DNA of 64,000 bases, taken from positions 1,922,001 to 1,986,000 of the forward strand of contig CAUVYA020000002.1 in NCBI GenBank assembly GCA_963556045.3. Reading direction: 5' to 3'. The notes below the pieces were generated by a model, which saw only the letters and a list, made by a program, of their open reading frames with translations, was not told the DNA's origin and searched no databases. Source of the DNA: UBA4781 sp963556045. Lineage in GTDB: Bacteria > Chloroflexota > Anaerolineae > Anaerolineales > Anaerolineaceae. This document shows, piece after piece, positions 35,321 to 44,334 of the stretch (position 1 is its first letter; the number at the start of each line of letters is the position of its first letter). The position numbers and the translations under genes are program-made.

Positions 35321-35394
35321 CAGGCCAGGCAGGAATCGAACCCACAACCTCCTGTTTTGGAGACAGGCGCTCTGCCTAATTGAGCTACTGGCCT
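35321..35394 (-). tRNA. tRNA-Trp(CCA)
   Basis: A 74-nt cloverleaf with acceptor AGGCCAG/CTGGCCT, D-stem GCTC, anticodon stem CCTGT/ACAGG with loop CTCCAAA (anticodon CCA) and the TTCGATT T-loop. The 3' CCA is not encoded. It sits between rpmG and secE, immediately after a terminator-like hairpin. Confidence 0.96.
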
Positions 35395-35396
35395 GT

Positions 35397-35436
35397 AAAA
35401 AGTGCGGGTGCAATAAACTACTGCATCGCACCCGCA
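35397..35436 (-). terminator. Terminator-like hairpin between rpmG and tRNA-Trp
   Basis: A 9-bp stem (GCACCCGCA pairing with TGCGGGTGC) is followed on the minus strand by CTTTTT, which ends two bases before the tRNA-Trp. It could attenuate the flow from tuf-rpmG into tRNA-Trp, secE and nusG. Confidence 0.65.
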
Positions 35437-35454
35437 TTGTAAACCGCGTTTTTG

Positions 35455-35622
35455 CTACTTTGTCTCACGGTGCATTGTATGCTTCTTACAGCGTTTACAA
35501 TACTTTTCCAGTTCCATGCGACCCGGGTCATTCCTCCGGTTCTTTTCGGTTGTATAGTTTCTCTCTTTACATTCCGTGCATTCCAGTGTTACGACTGGAC
35601 GGACATCTTTTTTCTTAGCCAT
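35455..35622 (-). CDS. rpmG: 50S ribosomal protein L33 (zinc-ribbon form)
   Basis: This 55-residue protein starts MAKKKDVRPVV and has two CxxC pairs (CTEC and CKRC), so it is the zinc-binding C+ form. The family length is about 49-55. It lies 28 nt after tuf and 60 nt before tRNA-Trp, a gene order common in bacteria. Confidence 0.95.
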   Translation of the reverse strand: MAKKKDVRPVVTLECTECKERNYTTEKNRRNDPGRMELEKYCKRCKKHTMHRETK

Positions 35623-35650
35623 ACTTTATTTTCCCAGAATTGATTCTGGT

Positions 35651-36853
35651 CTACTCCAAAATTTCAGTGATAACACCAGCGCCGACGGTGAGACCGCCTT
35701 CGCGGATGGCGAAGTTGGAACCCTGTTCGAGAGCAACCGGGATGATCAGTTCGACCTGCATGTTGGTGCGATCGCCAGGCATAACCATTTCCACGCCCTC
35801 AGGCAGGGTAATGTCGCCGGTTACATCCATGGTGCGGATGTAGAACTGCGGACGATAACCGCTGAAGAACGGCTTGTGGCGCCCACCTTCATCACGGCGC
35901 AGCACGTACACTTCGGCATTGAATTTGGTGTGAGGGGTGATACTGCCGGGTTTGGCAATGACCATACCACGTTCCACATCTGTGCGCTCCACACCGCGCA
36001 GCAGCAGACCCGCATTATCACCAGCCATACCCTCATTGAGGGTCTTGTGGAACATTTCCACACCGGTGACAACCGTGCTCATGCTCTTGTCGCGCAGACC
36101 AACGATCTCTACATTTTCGCCAACCTTGACAATACCGCGTTCGATACGTCCGGTCACAACCGTGCCGCGACCTTTGATGGAGAAAACATCTTCCACAGGC
36201 ATCATGAAGGGTTTATCCGTTTCACGTTTGGGTTCGGGGAAGTAGGTATCCAGTGCGTTCATCAATTCTTTGATGCAGGCATATTCCGGCGCGTTGGGGT
36301 CAGTGGAAGTGCTTTCCAGTGCCTTGAGGGCGCTGCCATGAATGATCGGGATATCATCTCCGGGGAAACCATTGCCGGTGAGCATGTCACGCAGTTCCAT
36401 TTCAACCAGTTCGAGCAGTTCGGGGTCGTCCATCATGTCAACCTTGTTCAGGAATACGATGATATTGGGGACTTCCACCTGGCGTGCCAGCAGCACGTGC
36501 TCTTTGGTCTGGGGCATGGGTCCATCAGGGGCAGCTACCACCAGAATGGCGCCATCAACCTGGGCTGCACCGGTGATCATGTTCTTGATGTAGTCACGGT
36601 GACCGGGCATATCCACATGCGCGTAGTGGCGGGCTTCCGTCTGGTATTCCACATGGGAAATACTGATGGTGATGCCGCGCTCTTTCTCTTCGGGAGCATT
36701 GTCGATCTTATCGAATGCCATGAAATCAGCAAATCCCAGTAAGCTGGAGTACTTGGTGATCGCAGCCGTCAGGGTTGTCTTCCCATGGTCAATGTGTCCC
36801 ATTGTCCCTACATTGAGGTGGGGTTTCGTTCGATCATAAACCTCTTTTGCCAT
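35651..36853 (-). CDS. tuf: Elongation factor Tu
   Basis: EF-Tu delivers aminoacyl-tRNA to the ribosome. The 400-residue GTPase shows G1 GHIDHGKTTL, G3 DMPGHRDY, G4 NKVDM and SALKALE, then two beta-barrel domains. TAGGAGAATAATT precedes ATG 36853. Three tRNAs lie directly upstream in the same direction and are probably co-transcribed, as in the E. coli thrU-tyrU-glyT-thrT-tufB arrangement. Confidence 0.98.
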   Translation of the reverse strand: MAKEVYDRTKPHLNVGTMGHIDHGKTTLTAAITKYSSLLGFADFMAFDKIDNAPEEKERGITISISHVEYQTEARHYAHVDMPGHRDYIKNMITGAAQVDGAILVVAAPDGPMPQTKEHVLLARQVEVPNIIVFLNKVDMMDDPELLELVEMELRDMLTGNGFPGDDIPIIHGSALKALESTSTDPNAPEYACIKELMNALDTYFPEPKRETDKPFMMPVEDVFSIKGRGTVVTGRIERGIVKVGENVEIVGLRDKSMSTVVTGVEMFHKTLNEGMAGDNAGLLLRGVERTDVERGMVIAKPGSITPHTKFNAEVYVLRRDEGGRHKPFFSGYRPQFYIRTMDVTGDITLPEGVEMVMPGDRTNMQVELIIPVALEQGSNFAIREGGLTVGAGVITEILE

Positions 36854-36916
36854 AATTATTCTCCTATCGAATGATAATTACTTTTTCTATTTTTTTGTTC
36901 ATACCCCGGCATTCTG

Positions 36917-36989
36917 AGCCCTCAATGGGATTTGAACCCATGACCCCGTTCTTACCAAGAACGTGCTCTACCGACTGAGCTATGAGGGC
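36917..36989 (-). tRNA. tRNA-Thr(GGT)
   Basis: A 73-nt cloverleaf: acceptor GCCCTCA/TGAGGGC, anticodon stem CGTTC/GAACG with loop TTGGTAA (anticodon GGT), T-loop TTCAAAT. CCA is not encoded. Confidence 0.95.
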
Positions 36990-37039
36990 TTGCCGTGCAT
37001 TGCCGACAAGTCGGTCTTTTTTCCGGTCTAAAAGACCAG

Positions 37040-37122
37040 TGGGCGGTGAAGGATTCGAACCTCCGAAGGCGTCTGCCAACTGATTTACAGTCAGTCCCCT
37101 TTGGCCACTTGGGTAACCGCCC
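37040..37122 (-). tRNA. tRNA-Tyr(GTA)
   Basis: An 83-nt class II tRNA: acceptor GGGCGGT/ACCGCCC, anticodon loop CTGTAAA (anticodon GTA) and a long variable arm. CCA is not encoded. Confidence 0.95.
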
Positions 37123-37195
37123 ATGTACGATTGTGTTGCCCGAACACAAGTGAGCAGTTCTACAGAGATCTAACCCACTTGCTAACGGTCAACTG

Positions 37196-37268
37196 AGCCG
37201 ACGACGGGAATCGAACCCGTAACCTATCACTTACAAGGCGATTGCTCTACCGTTTGAGCTACGTCGGC
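37196..37268 (-). tRNA. tRNA-Thr(TGT)
   Basis: A 73-nt cloverleaf: acceptor GCCGACG/CGTCGGC, anticodon stem ATCGC/GTGAT (one G-T pair) with loop CTTGTAA (anticodon TGT). CCA is not encoded. It is the promoter-proximal gene of the cluster. Confidence 0.95.
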
Positions 37269-37308
37269 ATCGATATATTTAAATTCTATATTAAGGTACA
37301 GCCTTGAG

Positions 37309-37337
37309 ATTATACCAAAACCCAAATTAGCAAGCAA
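37309..37337 (-). promoter_or_regulatory. Promoter of the tRNA-tuf operon
   Basis: On the minus strand TTGCTT (37332-37337) and TATAAT (37309-37314) are 17 bp apart, and TGG before the -10 gives an extended element. It lies 40 nt upstream of tRNA-Thr(TGT). This is the strongest promoter-like sequence on the left of the rRNA operon. Confidence 0.8.
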
Positions 37338-37408
37338 GGACTGGATTTTACCACAAGCTCAAAAACTTTGAAGGGTTAAAAGGAAATTGATACAGGCAAG
37401 GTGGGATT

Positions 37409-38926
37409 TCATGGAATTTCCTGACCATCAGGTGCGAAAACTGTGTAAGAAGGATACCTTTTCTTAAAAGATTCCGCTAACCGTGTTGCTGAAAACAGAG
37501 CGCTTTCCTGATCACGACATGCCCACGCCTGCGCACCACTTTGTTCATCTGCTTTTATTTGTACAGGACCTTCCAAAATGTAAAATGAGCGTATCTTTTT
37601 CTCACTCGAATTATCAAATTCTTCGATGCGGTACCATGTGTTTGGGTTGAGGGTTATACTGCTGCCATCCAACTCATTTTCAGAGGCAGAATTGCATGCC
37701 AGCAAAAGGTCTTCCTTCTCATACATTTCTTGAGCAACCTTCCACGATGATATTCCATTGCTTATGATTAGAAAAGAGAGTGATCCGACAGAAATCACAA
37801 TCAGCATCTTTTCAAGAATTTTTCTGTGTCCGTAAAAATTGTCTGGGATAAAATTTAATGCAGATGAAAAAAGTGGGATCATAACCGGCAGCGGATAGTG
37901 AAATGGCTTCACTGCGACAAAGAAAAGTAGATACACTGAATAGGGCAGCAGCCATGCCATAAGCAGGCGGTTGAACCATGTTCTCTTTCCAACGAATATC
38001 CCATACACGGTAGAAATCAATAAAAAGATCAGGAGAAATGCATTAGCATACCATTCCTCAAAATATGGCATCCAGGCGGTCAAGCCTGTCTGGTATACGT
38101 CTTCATCCGTCCAGCCCTCACGAACATAATAGTTTTGCTGACTCTGTATCTTCAATATTTGTGCCCTTGTCTGTGGGATGAGCAGTAAAGGATTGGTGAG
38201 AAGGAATATCAATACGAATATCAACAGGAAATAGCCAGCCTTTTTAAAAATGGTAGGGGTGGCGATCTTTTTGGATCGGTAAGTCAGGTAGAGATATACA
38301 AGTACTGATAGAAAGAGAAATACACCAATGACCTTGGTGCCGGCTGAAAGACCTGCACAAACGGCTGCATAGAAAAAGTTCTTCTCCAGTTTGCCTTCAT
38401 CTTTTGTCAGAAAGTACAGCGCTGCCACAATACCCAGTAATGCCAGAGCATCCGGATGCCAGAACCATAGATTATTCCTCGTAACGGCGGGTATGGTGAG
38501 GAGAACAACTGTCAGGATAATGGTCTTCCATGTGCTTTGAAATCCGGTTTGTAAATAAACCAGCAGGATAATGGTCAGGAGCATAGGGAGGACAGAAACA
38601 AGCTGTCGTAATAGCCACAAGTTCAACTGGACCTGGCTGCTGAAATCTGCTCCGGCAATCAAGCGGACGGGCAGTACAGTAAACGCGGATGTTAAATAAA
38701 AAGGATACCCGTAGAAATAATGCTGGTACGCGATAAAATTCTTGATCGTTTCAAAGAATGTGTCACCGCCTTGCAGCATATGGATCAGGTATGGATATTG
38801 AATGCTTTCATCTGCTGATAAGAGAGAAAGCATATGAGCATCTTGTGTGCCTTTTGAATTCACGAATGAGGCAGCTGTAAAAAACAGAAAACATACAAGA
38901 ATAATGGAAAGAACAGATTTTTTCAT
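37409..38926 (-). CDS. Multi-pass membrane protein, GT-C glycosyltransferase-like
   Basis: This 505-residue protein has an N-terminal membrane helix, an outward loop with DAHMLSLLSADESIQYPY, about nine to ten further hydrophobic segments and a soluble C-terminal domain (residues ~405-505). The acidic DE pair in the first loop and the overall layout resemble ArnT/PMT-like GT-C enzymes, which move a sugar from a lipid carrier to an acceptor. No acceptor or sugar-synthesis genes are near. AAGGAATTA precedes ATG 38926. The assignment to a family is moderate. Confidence 0.6.
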   Translation of the reverse strand: MKKSVLSIILVCFLFFTAASFVNSKGTQDAHMLSLLSADESIQYPYLIHMLQGGDTFFETIKNFIAYQHYFYGYPFYLTSAFTVLPVRLIAGADFSSQVQLNLWLLRQLVSVLPMLLTIILLVYLQTGFQSTWKTIILTVVLLTIPAVTRNNLWFWHPDALALLGIVAALYFLTKDEGKLEKNFFYAAVCAGLSAGTKVIGVFLFLSVLVYLYLTYRSKKIATPTIFKKAGYFLLIFVLIFLLTNPLLLIPQTRAQILKIQSQQNYYVREGWTDEDVYQTGLTAWMPYFEEWYANAFLLIFLLISTVYGIFVGKRTWFNRLLMAWLLPYSVYLLFFVAVKPFHYPLPVMIPLFSSALNFIPDNFYGHRKILEKMLIVISVGSLSFLIISNGISSWKVAQEMYEKEDLLLACNSASENELDGSSITLNPNTWYRIEEFDNSSEKKIRSFYILEGPVQIKADEQSGAQAWACRDQESALFSATRLAESFKKRYPSYTVFAPDGQEIP

Positions 38927-38973
38927 GATGTAATTCCTTGATAGCTACTATACAATAAAATTCGTACTATGAA

Positions 38974-38982
38974 TGATATAAT
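38974..38982 (+). promoter_or_regulatory. Extended -10 promoter of the STAS-kinase-phosphatase operon
   Basis: TGATATAAT is a complete extended -10 element, 42 nt before the ATG of the STAS gene. Confidence 0.5.
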
Positions 38983-39024
38983 TTTTCATAATCATTTACA
39001 AAACGAGAGTTGCTGGAGGATTGG

Positions 39025-39348
39025 ATGGAGATTAAAACTACTTCCCTGAAACGTTGTATTTTGCTTGAAGTAGATGGACGGATTGATAGTTCTACTGCGC
39101 CCCAATTAGCCGATACCTTTGATGAGATCACAGACGGGGGAGAATTCCATATTGTTTTTGATATGAGCAAGGTGGAATTCATTTCCAGCGCTGGGCTTTG
39201 GGTGATGGTTACCGCACAGAAAAAATGCAAGCGCTTCAATCGTGGTGAGCTCTATCTGGCATCTGTTCCCAAGCGCATCTATGACGCCCTGGATCTGCAG
39301 GATTCATTCCATATTATCGTGTATTTGATTCTGCCACGGAAGCAGTAG
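39025..39348 (+). CDS. STAS-domain anti-sigma-factor antagonist
   Basis: This 107-residue single STAS domain resembles SpoIIAA/RsbV. The phosphorylatable serine is expected in EFISSAGLWV (Ser54/Ser55). The unphosphorylated form would bind the anti-sigma kinase and free its target. I chose ATG 39025, six bases after GGAGG, over the in-frame TTG 39010. It is the first gene of a three-gene partner-switching module. Confidence 0.9.
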   Translation: MEIKTTSLKRCILLEVDGRIDSSTAPQLADTFDEITDGGEFHIVFDMSKVEFISSAGLWVMVTAQKKCKRFNRGELYLASVPKRIYDALDLQDSFHIIVYLILPRKQ

Positions 39349-39368
39349 GGAGCTTCTGATCTGTTGGT

Positions 39369-39803
39369 ATGCCACTAGAGGTTTTTCCGGCTAATTTTAA
39401 AAATCTGGAAAAGATCCGAGATTTTTTTGCTCAGGCTGCACGTGATGCAGGCTTCGATGATGAGGCGGTTTATGATATCCAGATGGCTGCCGATGAGGCG
39501 GCGGCAAATATCATAGATCACGCCTATTGCGGAGAAGACCTTGGGATCATTGAGTGTTCTTATGAAGTAATGCGGGATGGAATTCAGATCATTCTGCATG
39601 ACCATGGCAGGTCTTTTGACCCGCAGCTGATTGCTCCACCAGATGTGACATCAGATCCATGTTCCCGTAAACCGCGCGGCTTGGGTTTGTATTTCATGCA
39701 AAAACTGATGGATGAAGTACGGTTCACTTTCAATGGTGATGGAGGGAATATCCTCATCATGAAAAAGTATAAGGAGAACCCCGTTGACAACTCCCCCCGT
39801 TGA
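39369..39803 (+). CDS. Anti-sigma-factor serine kinase (RsbW/SpoIIAB-like HATPase)
   Basis: This 144-residue GHKL ATPase shows the N-box DEAAANIIDHAY near residue 45 and the G-box PRGLGLYFMQKLMDEV near residue 105. It would phosphorylate the neighbouring STAS protein and hold back a sigma factor or other target. No sigma factor gene is adjacent, so the target lies elsewhere or is not a sigma factor. The 3' end overlaps the phosphatase gene by 20 nt. Confidence 0.9.
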   Translation: MPLEVFPANFKNLEKIRDFFAQAARDAGFDDEAVYDIQMAADEAAANIIDHAYCGEDLGIIECSYEVMRDGIQIILHDHGRSFDPQLIAPPDVTSDPCSRKPRGLGLYFMQKLMDEVRFTFNGDGGNILIMKKYKENPVDNSPR

Positions 39804-42800
39804 TGGGATTTCTTGGGAGTGGCAAGATATCCTTGATTTTAGCGGGACCTTGCTGGATGAAACAAACCTTCGCAATCAAATTCTATTATTAAAACAATAC
39901 CTTACCACTACATTGCATGCGAAAGTATTCATCTGGCTTGAAAATACGTTCCTTCCCCTTCCTGATGAAGATGGGTCAACTATCTTCAAAGCGGATGAAT
40001 GTTCCCCATTAATGCAGTCCGCATTAACCAAACGGGAAGTTCTCTCTACGAAGGATGGGGATCTGCTTTCCGTTGCTTGCCCTCTGGTATTCCACAATCG
40101 AGTTGTTGGTGTAATGCAGCTGGATGGCTCACAATTCACCGCCATCCCGCAATGGGAATCCAAACTCTCGGTATTTGTGAGACAGATCTCAAGTGGTTTG
40201 TCTCTTACCCGTCAACTTCGTATCAAGGAATGGAGAAACATACAGCTTGATCTGGTTCGTTCTGTTTCTGACCGGATCATAAAACAGCACGATATTAACA
40301 AAATATTTCATTTTGTTGCCGAACTCATCGCCAGCACATTTCATTATTATTTTGTGGCTGTGTACATGCTGGATGATACCAAACAAAAATTGATCTTCCA
40401 GGATAGCGCTGGAAAAAATATTTCGCATGATCCTGATTTTAAAGATATCTTTGCGAACGGCATTCCCATTGGAAAGGGTTTGATCGGAACCAGTGCACTC
40501 AATATGCAAGAAATGCACTGTATGGATGTACGAAATGATAAAACATTCCATTTTGTAAGTGGATTGCCGGAAACCCGCTCTGAGGTCTGTTTGCCACTCA
40601 TGATTGATGAGACCGTCATTGGTGTTCTGGATATTCAGAGTAATTTTCTGGATGGCTTCCACCAGAACGATTTACTGGTCTTGCAGATATTGGCAGATTC
40701 TGTTGCTGCTGCCATCGATAATGCACGGCTGCTGCAAGATGTTCGTGCACAATCGGAAAAAATCCAGGTGGTGTCTGAGATCACACGTGCTCTTTCCTCT
40801 ATCCTGGATCTGGAAAAATTACTGGATGAGATCGTACAAATCATCAAGCGGAAATTTAACTTTCCCTATGTACATATTTTCACGATCGACCGTGTGATGA
40901 ATCGGGTTGTGTTTAGAACCGGCACGGGTAAGTTCAGCGATGCACTGAAAACCAATGGACTCTGGTTCGATATGCAGAGTGAAAAAGGGATAGTTGCTTA
41001 TGTTGCACGCAAAAAACGGCTCTACCTTTCATCAGATATTCTGGATGACGATCTTTATTTACCTACCAATTTACCCCCAGACGATCCGCGTTCAGAATTA
41101 GCAATCCCCATCATTTACTCTGATGAAGTACTCGGTGTTCTGGATGTGCAAAGCCCGCGCGTAGGAGCATTTTCCGAGAAGGATGCCGAATTATTCAGAT
41201 TGCTTTCTGATGGTATAGCCATCGCGTTGCAGAATGCTTTGATCTACCGTTCTGAGCGATGGCGCCGCAAGGTTGCAGAAAGCTTTCATGAAATTGCGAG
41301 TATTTTTTCACGTGATTATTCATTGGAGGAAATCTATCGTTCCGTTCTCAAGATTGCAGGGCAGAATCTGCCCTGTACTGCAGGTGTGATCTGGCATTTA
41401 TCTAACGATGGAGAGATCAGCGCGGTAGATTCTATCGGTGTGGATAAGGACGATTTGAACAGCTCTTTACTCGATGAAGATCTTGAATTTATTAGATATT
41501 CAATTGATCGGGGCGAACCGATCATACGGTATGGATATGATGAGACTGAACCATTGGGTCGTATTCTCCGATTGCGCAAAAATTACTCTGCGATCGTAGC
41601 CCCCATTATCAACGCGAACCAAAAATTAGGCGCCATTGAGATCGTTCATCAAAACCCCAATCGCTTTGGAGATGAAGCGCGCGCCGTATTAAAAGCATTC
41701 GCAGGATACACCTCTGTTGCGATTCAAAATCTGGGATTGTTCTCGGCATCACAGGAACAGGCACTCATGGCAACCACTTTGCTCCTGGTAAGTGAAGCCT
41801 CGGAATCGATAGAAACGGAAGATGAACTGTTTAAAACGATTGCCAGATTGATCCAGTTCGTGGTGGGGGTAAAAAGGACGATCATGTATCAGCGTAGTCG
41901 TACAGGTGATTTCAACCTGGCAGCAGCCGTAGGGGTGGAGCCAAAAGAAGAATCAATTTATGCCGACTATCCCTCTACGTTTGACGGAATCCTTGCGTTC
42001 TCTCGTATGCTGAGCGACCAACCGGAAGAGTACCAATCTCTATCTATTCCAACGGAAAATCAAAAGGGAAAAAATGTAGAATGGATCGCCATACCGATTA
42101 AAACGCAGGAAAAGGTGCTGGGAGCATTGTTCGTTCAGATGGACGAAGAAATGAGCGAACATGATTTTCTGGAAGGCTCGGGTGCAAAACAGCGCGAGGT
42201 GCTTTCTGCTGTTGCACGACAGTGCGCGATTGCTCTTGAGAACCTTAGTCTACGACGGGGCGAACAGACAGAAGCGTACGTTACCACAGTATTACTGCAG
42301 GTTGCCGAAACAGTGGTCAGTTCATCCGGGATCAATGAGATCCTGGATAATGTTCTCAATATCCTGCCTTTTTTGGTGGGCGTGGATTGCATCTCTTTTC
42401 TGATCTGGGATAAGCAGCGCGGAATTTTCCGTATTGCTGATTCTTATTGTGGGGAGTGGGAAGATGAATTCGAAAGAATTGGAGAATATATCCAGCCACA
42501 GGATTACGAGCCATTACAGCTTTTAGTTAACACAAAAGCACCGGAATACATTGCACTGGAAGACCTGAATCCACAATCCTGGTTTGAGCAGAGTTCTTAT
42601 AAACTGCTTGATGATCGAGAGCAGTTCATTGCTGTTGATCAACATGTTCAACTTCTCTACCCTCTGCAAGATCGCGATGAGTTTTATGGTGTGATGCTGG
42701 TGAATGATTCCAGCACCCAGTTTGAATATCGTGAGAAAAGACTGGATATTTTAATCGGAGTAGCCCAGCAGCTTATCCTGGCGTTCCAAAATGAACTTTT

Positions 42801-43554
42801 AAAAGAAGAAATGGTGGGTCGTGAAAGGCTGCAAAAGGAGTTTCAACTGGCACAGGAAATCCAAAAAGCTTTCCTGCCCGAAGTGATTCCTCAAATACGA
42901 GGATGGGAGATCAGCGTGCGCTGGCGTCCGGCTCGCCAGGTGGGGGGTGATTTTTATGATTTTATCAACCTTCCAGATGGAAGAACCGGCTTTGTCATTG
43001 CGGATGTTTCGGATAAAGGTATCCCGGCAGCTTTATATATGACGGTGACCCGCACCCTTATCCATGCAACTGCAAAAGAAAACCTTGATCCCGCTCAGGC
43101 ATTGTTAAAAGTGAACCGACTGCTGCTGGAAAGCTCACCGCAGGGTCTTTTTATTACGACTCTTTATGGAATTCTCTGTGAAGAGAGCGGTGAATTTCAA
43201 TATACCAATGCCGGTCATAACCAGCCTATCCTGATAAAAAAGAAGGATGAGGATGTCATCCTTCTGGAAAAAGGGGGTATGCCTCTGGGTGTATCTTCCG
43301 ACCTGAGCATTATCAACCGGTCCATTAAGATCGCTAAAGGGGAGACACTTATCCTGTACACAGATGGTGTGACCGAAGCCCAGTCGCCGGATGGAAAATT
43401 GTATGGCATGACGCGACTTGAAAAATTCTTGCAGCAGAATGCGAAAGCGAGCATGGATGCTTTGCTTGATTCTCTGGATAAGAATATTTTAGTCTTTCAA
43501 AAAGGTTTTCCTCCCTCTGATGATCTTACCATTATCGCTTTACACCATCGATGA
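39784..43554 (+). CDS. Multi-GAF sensor PP2C (SpoIIE/RsbU-type) phosphatase
   Basis: This 1256-residue protein would dephosphorylate the STAS protein. Six GAF-like repeats are visible (about residues 1-135, 140-310, 325-500, 500-670, 675-830, 830-1010), each closing with a hydrophobic VLGVLDVQ-like strand and an AIALQNA-like helix. The PP2C domain covers ~1015-1256 with QLAQEIQKAFLP, VGGDFYDF, ADVSDKG, YTDGVTE and DDLTIIAL, so the metal-binding aspartates are intact. No membrane segment is seen. Translation appears to start at TTG 39784, eight bases after AAGGAG. Six GAF modules is many for this class. Confidence 0.88.
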   Translation: MTTPPVDGISWEWQDILDFSGTLLDETNLRNQILLLKQYLTTTLHAKVFIWLENTFLPLPDEDGSTIFKADECSPLMQSALTKREVLSTKDGDLLSVACPLVFHNRVVGVMQLDGSQFTAIPQWESKLSVFVRQISSGLSLTRQLRIKEWRNIQLDLVRSVSDRIIKQHDINKIFHFVAELIASTFHYYFVAVYMLDDTKQKLIFQDSAGKNISHDPDFKDIFANGIPIGKGLIGTSALNMQEMHCMDVRNDKTFHFVSGLPETRSEVCLPLMIDETVIGVLDIQSNFLDGFHQNDLLVLQILADSVAAAIDNARLLQDVRAQSEKIQVVSEITRALSSILDLEKLLDEIVQIIKRKFNFPYVHIFTIDRVMNRVVFRTGTGKFSDALKTNGLWFDMQSEKGIVAYVARKKRLYLSSDILDDDLYLPTNLPPDDPRSELAIPIIYSDEVLGVLDVQSPRVGAFSEKDAELFRLLSDGIAIALQNALIYRSERWRRKVAESFHEIASIFSRDYSLEEIYRSVLKIAGQNLPCTAGVIWHLSNDGEISAVDSIGVDKDDLNSSLLDEDLEFIRYSIDRGEPIIRYGYDETEPLGRILRLRKNYSAIVAPIINANQKLGAIEIVHQNPNRFGDEARAVLKAFAGYTSVAIQNLGLFSASQEQALMATTLLLVSEASESIETEDELFKTIARLIQFVVGVKRTIMYQRSRTGDFNLAAAVGVEPKEESIYADYPSTFDGILAFSRMLSDQPEEYQSLSIPTENQKGKNVEWIAIPIKTQEKVLGALFVQMDEEMSEHDFLEGSGAKQREVLSAVARQCAIALENLSLRRGEQTEAYVTTVLLQVAETVVSSSGINEILDNVLNILPFLVGVDCISFLIWDKQRGIFRIADSYCGEWEDEFERIGEYIQPQDYEPLQLLVNTKAPEYIALEDLNPQSWFEQSSYKLLDDREQFIAVDQHVQLLYPLQDRDEFYGVMLVNDSSTQFEYREKRLDILIGVAQQLILAFQNELLKEEMVGRERLQKEFQLAQEIQKAFLPEVIPQIRGWEISVRWRPARQVGGDFYDFINLPDGRTGFVIADVSDKGIPAALYMTVTRTLIHATAKENLDPAQALLKVNRLLLESSPQGLFITTLYGILCEESGEFQYTNAGHNQPILIKKKDEDVILLEKGGMPLGVSSDLSIINRSIKIAKGETLILYTDGVTEAQSPDGKLYGMTRLEKFLQQNAKASMDALLDSLDKNILVFQKGFPPSDDLTIIALHHR

Positions 43555-43628
43555 ATCTATATTCTCGAAGATTTCCTCATGGGATGATGCTAACTGTACA
43601 TTTTAAAGTAGCTGCACAATAACTAAAG

Positions 43629-43634
43629 TATAAT
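43629..43634 (+). promoter_or_regulatory. -10 box before the metallo-beta-lactamase-fold gene
   Basis: TATAAT lies 21 nt before ATG 43656, leaving room for the TTGGAGG ribosome-binding site. This contrasts with the leaderless genes in the window. Confidence 0.5.
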
Positions 43635-43655
43635 CAAACCGCACTTGGAGGTGTT

Positions 43656-44333
43656 ATGGAAATTGTTTGGTATGGGCATTCTTGTTTTAGAATCAATGAA
43701 CGAGGGAAGGCAGCGGTAGTTTGTGATCCCTATGATCATGAGGTGGTTGGATACGCCCCACTGCGTTTAAAGGCTGAAATTGTTACCGTTAGCCATGATT
43801 CCCCGGGACATAATTGTGTTAAAAACGTGAAAGGGAATCCATACCAGATCAACGGACCTGGCGAATTTGAAATTGGTGGGGTTTTCATTACAGGTCTCAG
43901 CACCAGCCATCGTGGTCGAAAAAACAACGAGAGCAACGAGAACAATGAGAACAATGCATTGGTTGCCAATACTCTCTATCTGATCGACTATGGCGGTTTG
44001 ACCATTGCACATCTGGGAGATATGGAACATGTTCCAACTCAAACGGAAGTGGAATCTCTTGGTCCGGTCAATATTGCGCTGGTGCCGGTTGGCGATGGCA
44101 GCAGCCTGAATGCCAGCAAAGCAGCGGAAGTGATCAGCTTGCTTGAACCGAATATCGTGATCCCTATGCATTATGCTACCGCCCACGCAAAACTGAAACT
44201 GGACCCCATCGCAAAATTTTTGAAAGAAATGGGTCTTTCAGAAGTCGGAACGCAGGAAAGTTATAAGGTAGCCAGCGACAAAGATCTACCTGAAGATACG
44301 CAGGTTGTAGTCTTAGATTACATATCAAAATAA
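43656..44333 (+). CDS. Metallo-beta-lactamase-fold protein
   Basis: This 225-residue protein resembles the UlaG/UPF0173 branch: an N-terminal YGHSCFRI, a central GPGEFEIGGVFITG and the C-terminal PMHY. The usual HxHxDH zinc motif is replaced by SHDSPGHN, so metal binding may be altered. A short Asn/Glu low-complexity stretch (NNESNENNENN, about residue 90) interrupts the fold. TTGGAGG precedes the ATG. The next gene starts one base after the stop, which suggests co-translation. Confidence 0.75.
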   Translation: MEIVWYGHSCFRINERGKAAVVCDPYDHEVVGYAPLRLKAEIVTVSHDSPGHNCVKNVKGNPYQINGPGEFEIGGVFITGLSTSHRGRKNNESNENNENNALVANTLYLIDYGGLTIAHLGDMEHVPTQTEVESLGPVNIALVPVGDGSSLNASKAAEVISLLEPNIVIPMHYATAHAKLKLDPIAKFLKEMGLSEVGTQESYKVASDKDLPEDTQVVVLDYISK

Positions 44334-44334
44334 A

